Assembly: GCA_949297075.1 (NCBI GenBank)
Contig: CASFRX010000051.1
Span: 1 to 64,000 of the forward strand
Reading direction: 5' to 3'
DNA from: an uncultured Oscillospiraceae bacterium
Lineage (GTDB): Bacteria; Bacillota; Clostridia; Oscillospirales; Acutalibacteraceae
Length of the DNA stretch: 64,000 bases
In this document: positions 36,463 to 46,559 of the stretch, piece by piece
How positions within the stretch are numbered: the stretch's first letter is position 1
Layout: each line of letters opens with the position of its first letter
Notes under the pieces: generated by a model
What the model was told of the DNA's origin: nothing
The model's input: the letters and a program-made list of their open reading frames with translations, nothing else
The model's database searches: none
Made by a program: the position numbers and the translations under genes

Positions 36463-36711
36463 TTAAAATATTGTTGTGATAATCTTTGCGGCAAGAGCGA
36501 TAACAAAGAAGGCGATACCTATGAACTTTGTGAGCTTAACAAGCTTAGCTTCCATTGTGCGGCCCTTGTTTTTGCCGAAGAATGTTTCTGCGCCGCCAGC
36601 AATCGTGCCGGAAAGACCCTGTGAGTTACCTTCCTGAAGAAGAACAAGAGCAGAAATCGCAACAGCGAGAATAATAAGAACTATACCGAAAATAATTTCA
36701 TAAGCTGCCAT
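36463..36711 (-). CDS. secG: Preprotein translocase subunit SecG
   Basis: 82 residues, two membrane helices (IIFGIVLIILAVAISALVLLQ and IGIAFFVIALAAKIITTIF) joined by a glycine-rich loop with QGLSGTIAGGAETFFGKNKG, the SecG signature. Stimulates SecYE translocation. ATG at 36711 matches the family N-terminus; four upstream in-frame codons overlap the GGTGA ribosome binding site. Confidence 0.96.
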   Translation of the reverse strand: MAAYEIIFGIVLIILAVAISALVLLQEGNSQGLSGTIAGGAETFFGKNKGRTMEAKLVKLTKFIGIAFFVIALAAKIITTIF

Positions 36712-36798
36712 ACTAATCACCATAAAAGCTCGAAAAAGAGCGTTAATCCTTTCTTTTTTTTACGGGCGCAAAACACCCTTTCATATTTGTACCTTGGT

Positions 36799-36827
36799 AT
36801 TTTAGCATATTACTTTAACAAATGCAA
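36799..36827 (-). promoter_or_regulatory. Promoter of secG
   Basis: Minus-strand TTGCAT, 17-bp spacer, TAAAAT, leaving an untranslated leader of about 80 bases that includes a small GGGTG/CGCCC hairpin and a run of eight A. Confidence 0.7.
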
Positions 36828-37010
36828 CTGTTTTTTGCAAAAATTTAAAACAACAGGTAAATATTTACATGATTTTTTATTTACCTCACGGTTAAAATAC
36901 TATCAGTGGACAAAGCGCCGTTAATTTTCAAAGAAAAGTTTGCGTTTGCAGGCACTTTCTCCGCTAAAGTCGTTAATCAGCGGAGAAGTCTGCAATTAGC
37001 GGCTTTTTAT
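36828..37010. other. Non-coding region between parC-like gene and secG
   Basis: Contains a 12-bp perfect palindrome GTAAATATTTAC (36857-36868), an 8-bp inverted repeat AGGTAAAT/ATTTACCT (36855-36862, 36879-36886), and a 9-bp hairpin TTCTCCGCT/AGCGGAGAA (36957-36987) just after the topoisomerase gene, which may end its transcript although no clear T run follows. I see no gene here. Confidence 0.5.
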
Positions 37011-39248
37011 TTATATGAGCGTAAGCTGTTCTCCGCTGTCCTCTGCGCTGAGGAGTGCACCTGCAGAGGGCAGATTCTTTGTGCGGTAGCGGTAAGGCTT
37101 TGCAAATTCGCCCTCGACATAAGGTCTGACCGTCATCAAGCGCTGACCTTTTTTAAGGGTAAGCACGGCTACACCTTGAGTATCCTTGGTCGTTTTTGCA
37201 GAAACTGAACCTGTATTAAACAGCAAATGTCTGCCTGCGCTTGAAATGAGAACAAGCTCTATATCCTGCTGAATATACATAGCCGCAACCAGGGGCGATT
37301 TATCGGAATAAGCCTTTATAAGCTTTTTGCGGTTGGTTTTCGTTGCATAGGAAGCCATATCAACTTTAGCAACTTTTCCGTTTTCAAAAAAGAAGATCAT
37401 ATATCCGCTGTAATCCTTGGTTACAGCCATATAGCTGAATGATTCATCAGCTTCCATATCGAGCTTTGAGGGCACAAAATCGCCAAGCACGCTCGCCTTG
37501 CTGAATTCAAAATCATCCGCTTTAGCCTTGTATACTTGCTGATGGTTAGAGAAAAAGAGCAGCTCAACATCGTTTGTCGTATCGTAGCTTGCCAAAAGGC
37601 TGTCGCCTTCCTTAAACTTCTGCTCGCTGCTCATGCGAAGAGACTGCGGTGTAATTTTTTTAAAATAGCCCTGCTGAGAAATGAAGAGATGCACCGGCTC
37701 ATTGGAAACAGGTGTTTCAAGCTCTGTTTCTACAATTTCCGCATTATATATAATCTCACTGCGGCGAGGCTTGCCGAATTTTTTGCAAACATTCTGAAGC
37801 TCGGCAATGATAATCTTCTTAACACGGTTAGACTTTGCAAGGATATCTTCCATATCCTTTATACTCTCTTCTAAGTTTTCAATATCCTTAGTGTGCTTGA
37901 GGATATATTCACGGTTGAGATGGCGCAGTTTGATTTCTGCAACATACTCAGCCTGAATTTCATCAATACCGAAGCCTATCATCAAGTTGGTTACAACTTC
38001 TTTTTCCTCTTCGGTGTTGCGGATTATAGAAATAGCTCTGTCAATATCGAGCAAAATCTTCTGCAAGCCGCGAAGCAAATGAAGCCTGTCTTTGCATTTT
38101 TGCAAATCATAATAAGTTCTTCTGCGTACACATTCGGTACGGAAAGCAATCCACTCAATGAGGAGCGCTTTTACACCGAGCACCTGAGGCATACCTGCAA
38201 TAAGAACATTGAAATTGCAGGAAAAAGTATCTTCAAGAGGCGTCTGCCTATAGAGCTTTAGCATGAGCTTATCCGGGTCAACGCCGCGCTTGAGGTCAAT
38301 AGTAATCTTAAGGCCGCTTTTATCCGTTTCGTCACGGACATCGCTGATTTCTTTAAGCGTGCCTGCTTTGAATTTTTCGATAATTTTGTCAATAACAGCT
38401 TCCGCAGTTGTGGTTGGAGGAATTTCCGTGATATCAATGCAGTTGTTGGATTTATCGTAGCTGTACTTTGCTCTGACCTTAATACTGCCCCGTCCGTTAT
38501 TTATAACATTGAGCATTTCCTCACGGTTATAGATAATCTGACCGCCGCCGATAAAATCGGGAGCTTTAATAAGCTCGGAAACATCATAATCGGGGTCTTT
38601 AATAAGCTCAATTGTGGTTTCGCAGATTTCATTAAGGTTAAAGGAGCAAATTGAGCTTGCCATACCGACGGCAATACCTGTATTTGCATTGACTAACACG
38701 CTTGGAAATGTAACCGGCAGCAAGGTGGGCTCTTTCATTGTGTTATCATAGTTATCGACAAAATCCACGGTATCCTTATCAATATCGGCAAAAAGCTCGG
38801 AGCAGATTGGCTCAAGCTTTGCCTCGGTATAACGGGACGCCGCCCACATCATATCACGGGAATAGGCTTTACCGAAGTTACCCTTTGAATCAACAAAGGG
38901 GTGCAGTAAAGCTTCATAGCCTCTGGAAAGACGAACCATTGTATCATAAATTGCGGCATCGCCGTGAGGGTTAAGCTGCATTGTGCGGCCTACGATATTG
39001 GCTGATTTGATTCTGCCTCCGTTTAAAAGACCCATTTTATACATTGTATAGAGCAGTTTTCTGTGTGCCGGCTTCAAACCGTCAATTTCCGGAATTGCAC
39101 GGGACATAATAACGCTCATTGCATAGGGCATATAGTTGATTTCGAGAGTATCGGTAATGCGCTGGTTAACAATCTCGCCTGCGCCTAAAATATGTGCGTT
39201 GGGGTTAATATCGGACTTGGGCTGTTTATCCTGTTTTTTCTTCGCCAT
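37011..39248 (-). CDS. parC: Type IIA topoisomerase subunit A (ParC-like)
   Basis: 745 residues. Breakage-reunion domain with AHRKLLYTMY, the quinolone-region NPHGDAAIYDTM, and the catalytic Tyr140 in WAASRYTEAKL; then a coiled coil (LREYILKHTKDIENLEE-like) and a C-terminal beta-pinwheel. No GyrA box QRRGGKG is seen, so it should be a decatenase of the topoisomerase IV type. The serine at E. coli GyrA position 83 is Ala98; the acidic partner is kept as Asp102. Paired with the B subunit gene 21 bases upstream. Confidence 0.9.
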   Translation of the reverse strand: MAKKKQDKQPKSDINPNAHILGAGEIVNQRITDTLEINYMPYAMSVIMSRAIPEIDGLKPAHRKLLYTMYKMGLLNGGRIKSANIVGRTMQLNPHGDAAIYDTMVRLSRGYEALLHPFVDSKGNFGKAYSRDMMWAASRYTEAKLEPICSELFADIDKDTVDFVDNYDNTMKEPTLLPVTFPSVLVNANTGIAVGMASSICSFNLNEICETTIELIKDPDYDVSELIKAPDFIGGGQIIYNREEMLNVINNGRGSIKVRAKYSYDKSNNCIDITEIPPTTTAEAVIDKIIEKFKAGTLKEISDVRDETDKSGLKITIDLKRGVDPDKLMLKLYRQTPLEDTFSCNFNVLIAGMPQVLGVKALLIEWIAFRTECVRRRTYYDLQKCKDRLHLLRGLQKILLDIDRAISIIRNTEEEKEVVTNLMIGFGIDEIQAEYVAEIKLRHLNREYILKHTKDIENLEESIKDMEDILAKSNRVKKIIIAELQNVCKKFGKPRRSEIIYNAEIVETELETPVSNEPVHLFISQQGYFKKITPQSLRMSSEQKFKEGDSLLASYDTTNDVELLFFSNHQQVYKAKADDFEFSKASVLGDFVPSKLDMEADESFSYMAVTKDYSGYMIFFFENGKVAKVDMASYATKTNRKKLIKAYSDKSPLVAAMYIQQDIELVLISSAGRHLLFNTGSVSAKTTKDTQGVAVLTLKKGQRLMTVRPYVEGEFAKPYRYRTKNLPSAGALLSAEDSGEQLTLI

Positions 39249-39269
39249 GGCTTCAATTATCCCCTTTCC

Positions 39270-41255
39270 TTAGCTTACATCGGCCATATCAATATAGAGG
39301 TGGCCGTTTTCTGCAATATGCTGTTTTCTGCCTGCAAGATTGTCCCCAAGCAGTAAATCAAACTTTTCCGCCATAGCCTGCGCCAAATCGGGCTCTATCC
39401 TAATAAGCCGGCGTGTGGCAGGGTTCATAGTAGTCAGCCACATCATATCCGCCTCGTTTTCGCCGAGACCCTTTGAACGCTGGATAGTGAACTTTTTGCC
39501 CTCAAGCTGAGCCAAAACATCTGCCTTTTCCTTTTCGGTATAGGCAAACCATGTTTCGTCCTTGTAGCTGATTTCATAAAGAGGAGATTCGGCAATAAAG
39601 ACATAGCCTGCTTCAATAAGAGTGGGCATAAGGCGGTAAATCATGGTCAAAATAAGAGTTCTGATTTGGAAGCCGTCAACATCGGCGTCGGTACAGATAA
39701 TGACCTTGTTCCATCTCAAATTTTCAAGGTTGAAGGTGGACAAATCCTTTGCCGCCTTACCTTTAACCTCGATACCGCAGCCTAAAACCTTAATAAGGTC
39801 GGTTATAATATCGCTTTTGAAAATCTTATCGTATTCCGATTTTAAGCAGTTGAGTATTTTGCCTCGCACAGGGATAATGGCCTGAAACTCGGAATCACGG
39901 GACTGCTTACAGGCGCCTAAAGCGGAATCACCCTCAACAATAAACAGCTCACGCATATTTACATCACGGCTGCGGCAATCCACAAACTTCTGAACACGGT
40001 TTGCCATATCATTGCTTGTTTGCAGATTTTTCTTGATAGTTTGCCGTGTTGTTTCGGCCTTAACACGGCTGCGCATATTGATAAGCACCTGGTCGCAAAT
40101 TTTTTCTGCATCAAGCTTATTTTCTATAAAGTAAATTTCAAGCTGATGGCGCAGAAACTCCGTCATCGCCTCTTGAATAAACTTGTTTGTGATAGATTTT
40201 TTTGTTTGGTTTTCGTAGGAGGTTTGAGTTGAGAAAGAGGAAACAACCAAAATCAGGCAGTCCTCAACATCCTGAAAACTGATTTTCGGGTCAGTTTTAG
40301 TATATTTATTGTTCTGCTTCAAATAGGCATCAATCTGCGAAACAAAAGCGCTTCTTGCCGCTTTTTCGGGCGCACCGCCGTATTCAAGCCAGCTTGAATT
40401 ATGGTAATACTCCTTAACCTGCTTCTTATTTGAAAAGCGCAGAGCAACATTTATTTTCAGCTTATAATCCTTTTGGTCTTCACGGTCGCGGCCTACACGC
40501 TCTGCAGTCCAGAACTGCGTTTGACTTATAGCGGCATCTCCGCCGAGCTCGTCAACGTAGTCTTTAATACCGTTTTCGTAAAGGTATTCATAAGTTTCAA
40601 AGGAATTGGTATGACCCTTTTGGTCTTTCAAAATAAAGCGTATGCCTGCATTTACAACGGACTGACGCTTGAGAGTTGACTGAAAATACTCCAGCGGCAC
40701 ATTGATATCGGTAAAGACCTCTAAATCAGGCTTCCACTTAATGCGTGTGCCTGTATCTTTTTTTGTATATTCCTCTTTTAGCATTTTGCCGACGGGCTTA
40801 CCCTTTTTGAATTTCAGCTCATAGCGGAAGCCGCCTGTTTTTATCTCGGCTTCCATATATTCGGAAGCATACTGGGTTGAGCAGAGGCCGAGACCGTTTA
40901 AGCCAAGAGAATATTCGTAACTGCCGCCGTCGTTAGTATCGTACTTACCGCCTGCATAAAGCTCGCAGAAAACAAGCTCCCAGTTGAATTTCTTTTCCTT
41001 CGGGTTATAATCAACGGGAATACCACGGCCGAAATCCTGCACCTCAACAGAGCCGTCACTATATCGTGTGACTATGATTTTTTCACCGTGACCCTCACGG
41101 GCTTCGTCTATTGAGTTGGAGATAATTTCAAAAATCGAATGTTGACAGCCCTCAAGACCGTCCGAGCCGAAAATAACGGCAGGACGCTTACGAACTCTGT
41201 CTGCGCCTTTCAAGGATACTATACTTTCAACACCGTAATCCGCTTTTTTAGGCAT
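39270..41255 (-). CDS. parE: Type IIA topoisomerase subunit B (ParE-like)
   Basis: 661 residues. GHKL ATPase with RKRPAVIFGSDGLEG, EIISNSIDEAREG (N box), DFGRGIPVD, and the ATP-lid LGLNGLGLCSTQYASE; the Toprim domain with IVEGDSALGACKQS, ICTDADVDGFQIR and QRSKGLGENEADMMW. Metal-binding Glu and DxD are present. The family is the second type IIA pair common in Clostridia beside gyrBA. ATG with GAGGTAAAAGG just upstream. First gene of the parE-parC operon. Confidence 0.92.
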   Translation of the reverse strand: MPKKADYGVESIVSLKGADRVRKRPAVIFGSDGLEGCQHSIFEIISNSIDEAREGHGEKIIVTRYSDGSVEVQDFGRGIPVDYNPKEKKFNWELVFCELYAGGKYDTNDGGSYEYSLGLNGLGLCSTQYASEYMEAEIKTGGFRYELKFKKGKPVGKMLKEEYTKKDTGTRIKWKPDLEVFTDINVPLEYFQSTLKRQSVVNAGIRFILKDQKGHTNSFETYEYLYENGIKDYVDELGGDAAISQTQFWTAERVGRDREDQKDYKLKINVALRFSNKKQVKEYYHNSSWLEYGGAPEKAARSAFVSQIDAYLKQNNKYTKTDPKISFQDVEDCLILVVSSFSTQTSYENQTKKSITNKFIQEAMTEFLRHQLEIYFIENKLDAEKICDQVLINMRSRVKAETTRQTIKKNLQTSNDMANRVQKFVDCRSRDVNMRELFIVEGDSALGACKQSRDSEFQAIIPVRGKILNCLKSEYDKIFKSDIITDLIKVLGCGIEVKGKAAKDLSTFNLENLRWNKVIICTDADVDGFQIRTLILTMIYRLMPTLIEAGYVFIAESPLYEISYKDETWFAYTEKEKADVLAQLEGKKFTIQRSKGLGENEADMMWLTTMNPATRRLIRIEPDLAQAMAEKFDLLLGDNLAGRKQHIAENGHLYIDMADVS

Positions 41256-41288
41256 CCTTTTACCTCACTTTGTTTATAATACCGCAGT

Positions 41289-41319
41289 TTGCCGGCACCA
41301 CCAAAAGTGATGTCGGCAA
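41289..41319 (-). terminator. Possible terminator of ftsH
   Basis: TTGCCGGCACCAC (41289-41301) pairs with GTGATGTCGGCAA (41307-41319) with one mismatch and one wobble. There is no T run on the minus-strand side, so it may be a pause or stabilising structure instead. Confidence 0.4.
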
Positions 41320-41322
41320 CTC

Positions 41323-43242
41323 TTAATTATTTTTTTCTTCTGTTTCTGCGTTTTCTACAGCTGTATCATCGGCAGCTGTTTCTTCGGCAGCTTTTGGTTC
41401 TTCGCCCGTCATAAACTTCTTAAAAAGCTCGCCGTCCATCTTTTCCTTTTCTATAAGGTATCCGGCAACTTTGTGGAGCTTATCCATATTATCATTAAGG
41501 ATTTTTTCGCAGCGTGCATAAGCGTTTGTGACAATGCGATTTATCTCGCTGTCAATGGAATTTGCAACATTCTCGGAATAGTTGCGTGTGTGACCGTAAT
41601 CCTTGCCCAGGAAGACCTCGTGGTCACCGGAAGTATAGGAAATGGGACCGAGAGCATCGCTCATGCCGTATTTTGTAACCATATTTCTCGCAAGGCTTGT
41701 TGCTCGCTCAATATCATTTGAGGCGCCTGTTGAAATATCGCCCAATATGAGCGCCTCGGAAACACGGCCTCCGAGAAGAGTTACTATATCGTCGAGCATA
41801 TCGTTCTTTGTGCGGTAGCTCTTATCCTCGGTTGGGATAGACATTGTATAGCCGCCTGCCATGCCTCTGGGAATGATTGAAATTTCGTGAACAGGATCCT
41901 GAGTTTCGAGAGAATAGGTTGCGATTGCGTGGCCTGCCTCGTGGTAAGCTGTAAGGCGTTTTTCCTTATCGCTCATCTTATGAGACTTCTTCTCAGTGCC
42001 TACAACAACCTTAACGGTTGCTTCTTCAACCTCATCCATTGTGATTGCCTTTTTATTCTGTCTTGCGGCAAGCAACGCAGCCTCATTGAGCAGATTTTCA
42101 AGGTCTGCGCCTGTGAAGCCTGCAGTTGAACGGGCAATAACGCCTAAATCTACATCGGGAGCAAGAGGCTTGCCCTTAGCATGAACGGCGAGAATTTCTT
42201 CTCTGCCCTTAAGGTCGGGATAGTTAACCGTAACCTGACGGTCAAATCGGCCGGGACGAAGCAATGCCGGGTCAAGGATATCGGGTCGGTTAGTGGCAGC
42301 AATGATAATTACGCCTTCATTTGCACCGAAACCGTCCATTTCAACAAGCATCTGATTGAGGGTCTGCTCTCTTTCATCGTGGCCGCCGCCCATACCGGCG
42401 CCTCTGTGACGACCTACGGCATCAATTTCATCAATAAAAATAATTGAGGGAGCGTTCTTCTTTGCCTGGTCAAACAAATCGCGCACACGGGAAGCACCGA
42501 CGCCAACATACATCTCAACAAAATCCGAACCGGAGATTGAGAAGAAAGGCACATCAGCCTCGCCTGCTACAGCCCTTGCAAGAAGAGTTTTACCTGTACC
42601 GGGAGGGCCTACAAGCAGCACGCCCTTGGGAATTCTTGCGCCCAAATCGTTAAACTTCTGCGGGTCTTTGAGGAATTCGACAATTTCTGCAAGCTCCTGT
42701 TTTTCTTCATCGGCACCGGCAACATTATCAAAGGTTGTTTTCCGCTTTTCGTCCTTTGCGTTTTTGATTCGTGCCTTGCCGAAGCTTATTGTGCGGTTTG
42801 TTTCGCTGTTTAAGGTTTGACCCATGCGCCTAACCATAACAAACATAATTACGCCGAGCACAAGCATGAGAACAAGAGTCGGCATAACCTGAAGCAGCCA
42901 TGAGTTTTCACTGCCGCGCTCATAATCGTACTTTATAGGTGTTTCGGGATTAGCTTCGTTGTGCTCCGTTACGAGAGGATGCACATCATTGACGAAAATT
43001 TGAACATTGGGCACGGTATACTTCTGAGGGCTGTCGTTGCCCTCAACATAGTAAGTAAGCGCACCTGAGCTGAGATTAAGGCTGTATTCCGTAATCTGAT
43101 TAGTCTGGAATTTCTCGATAATCTCATAATACTTGAGCTTTGTGCTTTGAGTAGAAGAGGTTACGAAGTAAAATGCCAGACCGATTATTACCACAGGTAC
43201 AATCAGGTAAGGCAGAAAGCTTTTCAACTTCTTTGTGTCCAT
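41323..43242 (-). CDS. ftsH: ATP-dependent zinc metalloprotease FtsH
   Basis: 639 residues, membrane-anchored AAA+ protease that degrades membrane and short-lived cytoplasmic proteins. Two membrane helices (about 10-28 and 115-138) flank a periplasmic-side domain; AAA module with Walker A GPPGTGKT (212-219), Walker [12 protein letters not shown], second region of homology [19 protein letters not shown]; protease site HEAGH in [13 protein letters not shown]. Acidic disordered tail. ATG after AAAGGAG. Downstream of hpt, the classical tilS-hpt-ftsH order. Confidence 0.98.
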   Translation of the reverse strand: MDTKKLKSFLPYLIVPVVIIGLAFYFVTSSTQSTKLKYYEIIEKFQTNQITEYSLNLSSGALTYYVEGNDSPQKYTVPNVQIFVNDVHPLVTEHNEANPETPIKYDYERGSENSWLLQVMPTLVLMLVLGVIMFVMVRRMGQTLNSETNRTISFGKARIKNAKDEKRKTTFDNVAGADEEKQELAEIVEFLKDPQKFNDLGARIPKGVLLVGPPGTGKTLLARAVAGEADVPFFSISGSDFVEMYVGVGASRVRDLFDQAKKNAPSIIFIDEIDAVGRHRGAGMGGGHDEREQTLNQMLVEMDGFGANEGVIIIAATNRPDILDPALLRPGRFDRQVTVNYPDLKGREEILAVHAKGKPLAPDVDLGVIARSTAGFTGADLENLLNEAALLAARQNKKAITMDEVEEATVKVVVGTEKKSHKMSDKEKRLTAYHEAGHAIATYSLETQDPVHEISIIPRGMAGGYTMSIPTEDKSYRTKNDMLDDIVTLLGGRVSEALILGDISTGASNDIERATSLARNMVTKYGMSDALGPISYTSGDHEVFLGKDYGHTRNYSENVANSIDSEINRIVTNAYARCEKILNDNMDKLHKVAGYLIEKEKMDGELFKKFMTGEEPKAAEETAADDTAVENAETEEKNN

Positions 43243-43278
43243 TTCATTACTCCTTTTGGGAAATATCTTTACCGGGTA

Positions 43279-43818
43279 TTATTTTTCGTAAACTTCGGGC
43301 TTAATAACGCCTACAAAAGGCAGATTGCGGTATTTTTCATCGTAATCAAGGCCGTAGCCTACAATAAACGCATCAGGCACCCGAGCACCGATATATTTAG
43401 CCTTAACATCAGCCTCACGGCGTTCGGGCTTATCAAATAAAGTGCAAATTTCAATGCTCTTGGGTTTGCGAAGAGAGAGCATATCCATAAGAGAGCTTAA
43501 AGTTCTGCCGCTGTCGAGTATATCCTCAACGATAAGCAAATCGTAGCCCTCAAGGTTTAAATCCAAATCCTTAATAATTTTGACTGTTCCGGAGGATTTT
43601 ATGCCTGAGCCGTAGCTTGAAACCGCCATAAAATCTATGCGGCAGGGAATTGTAATGCTGCGCATCAAATCGGACATAAAAACAATAGAGCCTTTCAGTA
43701 TGCTTACAAGCAGCAAATTCTTATTCTTATAGTCCTCGCTTATCTGTTTGCCCAATCGGGTAACTATTTGCGCCAAATCCTCCTGAGAAAAAAAGACAGA
43801 AGATATATCGTTAAGCAT
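43279..43818 (-). CDS. hpt: Hypoxanthine phosphoribosyltransferase
   Basis: 179 residues, purine salvage enzyme. PRPP loop LLIVEDILDSGRT, early LLLVSILKGSIVFMSDL and the purine-side DAFIVGYGLDYDEKYRNLP. ATG at 43818 overlaps the tilS stop by eight bases (ATGCTTAA); the frame's upstream extension lies inside tilS. In Bacillus HprT and TilS cooperate in regulating ftsH, and the same gene order is kept here. Confidence 0.97.
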   Translation of the reverse strand: MLNDISSVFFSQEDLAQIVTRLGKQISEDYKNKNLLLVSILKGSIVFMSDLMRSITIPCRIDFMAVSSYGSGIKSSGTVKIIKDLDLNLEGYDLLIVEDILDSGRTLSSLMDMLSLRKPKSIEICTLFDKPERREADVKAKYIGARVPDAFIVGYGLDYDEKYRNLPFVGVIKPEVYEK

Positions 43819-45148
43819 TTTCCAAAACCTCCAAATAAAGCAGGCTTTCTGTAGAACCGTCAACCGCAGCCCGCTGGTCAACCCCTACTCCTGCAACCCA
43901 GACTATACCCTCTCGGTCACGCAGAACAGGTATGCCTTGCCGCTTTGCAGGCTCAACACCCGTTTCGTTAAAAATGCGCCGAAGCTGCTTTGTAACTCCT
44001 CTGCCTCTCGGTCTGATTTTATCTCCCTCTCGCATGGAACTCCAAAACAACGCTCCTTTTATTTTATCATAATCTATGACATTCGCCAATAGCTCTTTGT
44101 TAAATTTTTGTATATTTATTTTGTTATTTTTATCAAAAAGTTCAGTTTTTATTGAAAATAAGGTAAATCTGCTGATACCTAAGGCAAAATTTTGCTCCCA
44201 CGGCTCAATTTTTTGCGGCTGTTTTTTCAGCAAGCCGTTATATACGCACAGATTCACTCCTCCGAGAATCTGTGTGTTCCCCCCTTTTTGGAGCAAATGA
44301 CAAACTGCATCAATATGAACGGCACTCGGCTTCTCACCGCAAAGCTCTTCAATTATTGCGGCAACAGCTCTCTTTTTGAGAGAGGAATGAGCGTCACGCA
44401 AAACATTCACCTTATAGCCGTCATCAAATTTAGCTTGCTCCAATACTTTTGCGGTAAGGCTCTCAAGCAAAGCTTCATCATCACGCAAGCTCTCAACACA
44501 TCGGGCAAATGCACTGTCAAAAGAGGGATTGATTTTTTTAAGCTGAGGCACTGCGTTATGACGAAGATGATTTCTTGTATATTCATCGGAAAGGTTAGTG
44601 CTGTCCGTCACATATTCAATACCGTTTTCTTCACAGTATTTTTCGATTTCCGTTCTTGAGCAATCAATTAGCGGCCTGATTATATTACCTCTTACGGGAG
44701 GAATTGAGCACAGGCCTTTAAGCGCAGAGCCGCGGGCAAGGTTAAACAAAAAAGTTTCCTCACAGTCGGAAAGGGTATGAGCCGTTGCCACCTTAGCTCC
44801 GGGCATAATGCGCTCAAAAAAAGCATATCTTTCCTGCCTGCCGCATTCTTCGAGGCCTATCCCCTTTTGAGCCGCAAGGGCAGGTATATCAGCCTTTTCG
44901 GTAAAGAGCTTAATTCCCATTTTTTCACACACTTCGGCACAAAACCGAGCGTCGCGCTCTGCTTCTTCGCCTCTTATGCCGTGGTTAAAATGGGCGGCAT
45001 AAAGCTCTATTCCGAGCTGTTCTTTCAAGCTCGATAAAACACGGAGAAGCACCATCGAATCTGCTCCGCCCGAAAGAGCTACCAAAACAGTATCTCCGGG
45101 GTGCAGCATTTGATGGCGCTTTATTGCGGTGGTTACTTTAATATTCAT
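43811..45148 (-). CDS. tilS: tRNA(Ile)-lysidine synthase
   Basis: 445 residues. Modifies C34 of tRNA-Ile(CAU) to lysidine. PP-loop SGGADS at 26-31, HFNHGIRGEEAERDA, and TAHTLSDCEETFLFNLARGS; C-terminal domain with GDKIRPRGRGVTKQLRRIF typical of long TilS. ATG at 45148 overlaps the end of dnaB by 11 bases. Confidence 0.96.
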   Translation of the reverse strand: MNIKVTTAIKRHQMLHPGDTVLVALSGGADSMVLLRVLSSLKEQLGIELYAAHFNHGIRGEEAERDARFCAEVCEKMGIKLFTEKADIPALAAQKGIGLEECGRQERYAFFERIMPGAKVATAHTLSDCEETFLFNLARGSALKGLCSIPPVRGNIIRPLIDCSRTEIEKYCEENGIEYVTDSTNLSDEYTRNHLRHNAVPQLKKINPSFDSAFARCVESLRDDEALLESLTAKVLEQAKFDDGYKVNVLRDAHSSLKKRAVAAIIEELCGEKPSAVHIDAVCHLLQKGGNTQILGGVNLCVYNGLLKKQPQKIEPWEQNFALGISRFTLFSIKTELFDKNNKINIQKFNKELLANVIDYDKIKGALFWSSMREGDKIRPRGRGVTKQLRRIFNETGVEPAKRQGIPVLRDREGIVWVAGVGVDQRAAVDGSTESLLYLEVLENA

Positions 45149-46526
45149 TGCGTGTTTTTTCCGCCGTTGTGAACAGAGTGAATGCACCGTTCCAATGCAA
45201 ATCAACGGTTTCAAGGGAACCGTGACGGTTTTTGGCGATAATCAGCTCTGCTTCGTTCTTTTTGGCGAGGTCCTCCTCGGTAAGAGGACCGTCCTTTTCA
45301 TTAATATAATAAAAGGGTCTGTAGAGCATAAGAACTATATCGGCGTCCTGCTCGATTGAACCCGAATCACGCAAGTCAGCCAACATCGGGCGGTGAGATT
45401 TACCTCTGCCCTCTGTAACTCTGGCGAGCTGTGAGCAAGCGATAACGGGTATGTTCAAATCCTTGGCCATGAGCTTGAGGTTACGGGTGATATCGGAAAC
45501 CTCCTGCACACGCTGACCCTCAAAGTTTTTATCGGATTTCAAAAGGCCTAAGTAGTCAACAACAACTGCATCAACATCACGCATACGGCGTACTCGTGCC
45601 TTCATTTCGGGAACGGTGATAGTTGAAGTATCATCAAAATAGAGTTCACACCCTGCAAGGGATTCTATTGCTACGCCCATGCGCTGCCAATCGTTATCGT
45701 CAAATTCACCCGAACGCATTTTTTTGACATCGACACGGGCTTCAGTTGCAAGCACACGCTCCGCAAGCTGAGCCTTTGTCATTTCAAGAGAGAACATTAC
45801 AACCTTTTTTCCCCCGCAAACGGCAATATTGCGGGCAAGGTTAAGGGCAAAGCTGGTTTTACCCATACCGGGACGGGCGCCTATTATGATAAGGTCGGAC
45901 TTGTTGAAGCCTGAAATATGCCTATCCAAATCGGCAAAGCCGGAGGGCAAGCCCTTATGTTTTTCTCTCTCCTCTTTATTTGAGATAACCTTTAACCGTT
46001 CAAAAACCTCGTTATTTATAATATCGTTAAGCCTTGAGGGAGCGTCGGTGCTTCTGCCCTGACGGATATTATAAATCTTTTGCTCTGCGGCATCCAGCAG
46101 CAAATCTGCTGAATTGTCCTCGTTCATTGAACTGTCGATAATCTCACGGGAAGTTGTTATAAGCGCACGAAGATAAAACTTTTCACGCACTATTTTAGCG
46201 TAAGATTCAACATTTTGAACAGAGGGAACAGCCTGAGCCAGCTGATAAAGATAGGTTTTGCCTGCCGCATCGTCATAAACGCCCTCTTTTTTCAGGTGTT
46301 CGAGAACAACAAGAGGGTCAATGGGCTGAGCATTTGCATCAAGCAACACCATAGCGGCAAAAATAGCCTTGTGCTGAGGCATGTAGAAATGCTCGGATTT
46401 TAAATGAATTAAAACAGTGGGCATACAGCGAGGGTCCTTAAGGACAGAGCCGAGCACTGCCTGCTCAGCTTCCAGGCTGTAGGGCATATTCATGCCGTCA
46501 TAATTGGTTGATACATTAACCTCCAC
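45138..46526 (-). CDS. dnaB: Replicative DNA helicase
   Basis: 462 residues, hexameric helicase of the replication fork (DnaB; called DnaC in Bacillus). N-terminal domain starts MPYSLEAEQAVLGSVLKDP; RecA-like motor with Walker A GARPGMGKTSFALN, FSLEM, motif with VVDYLGLL, and SQLARVTEGRGKSHRPMLADLRDSG. GTG at 46526 has GAGAGGAG upstream; an in-frame ATG 11 codons later is possible but lacks spacing. Follows rplI, as in many Firmicutes. Confidence 0.97.
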   Translation of the reverse strand: MEVNVSTNYDGMNMPYSLEAEQAVLGSVLKDPRCMPTVLIHLKSEHFYMPQHKAIFAAMVLLDANAQPIDPLVVLEHLKKEGVYDDAAGKTYLYQLAQAVPSVQNVESYAKIVREKFYLRALITTSREIIDSSMNEDNSADLLLDAAEQKIYNIRQGRSTDAPSRLNDIINNEVFERLKVISNKEEREKHKGLPSGFADLDRHISGFNKSDLIIIGARPGMGKTSFALNLARNIAVCGGKKVVMFSLEMTKAQLAERVLATEARVDVKKMRSGEFDDNDWQRMGVAIESLAGCELYFDDTSTITVPEMKARVRRMRDVDAVVVDYLGLLKSDKNFEGQRVQEVSDITRNLKLMAKDLNIPVIACSQLARVTEGRGKSHRPMLADLRDSGSIEQDADIVLMLYRPFYYINEKDGPLTEEDLAKKNEAELIIAKNRHGSLETVDLHWNGAFTLFTTAEKTRNEY

Positions 46527-46559
46527 ACTGCACGCTCCTCTCTTTAAAAAAACAGAAAA

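Noticed and set aside
36906-37208. 100-codon plus-strand frame at the end of the parC-like gene
   Set aside because: Mostly antisense to the conserved C-terminal domain; no ribosome binding site.
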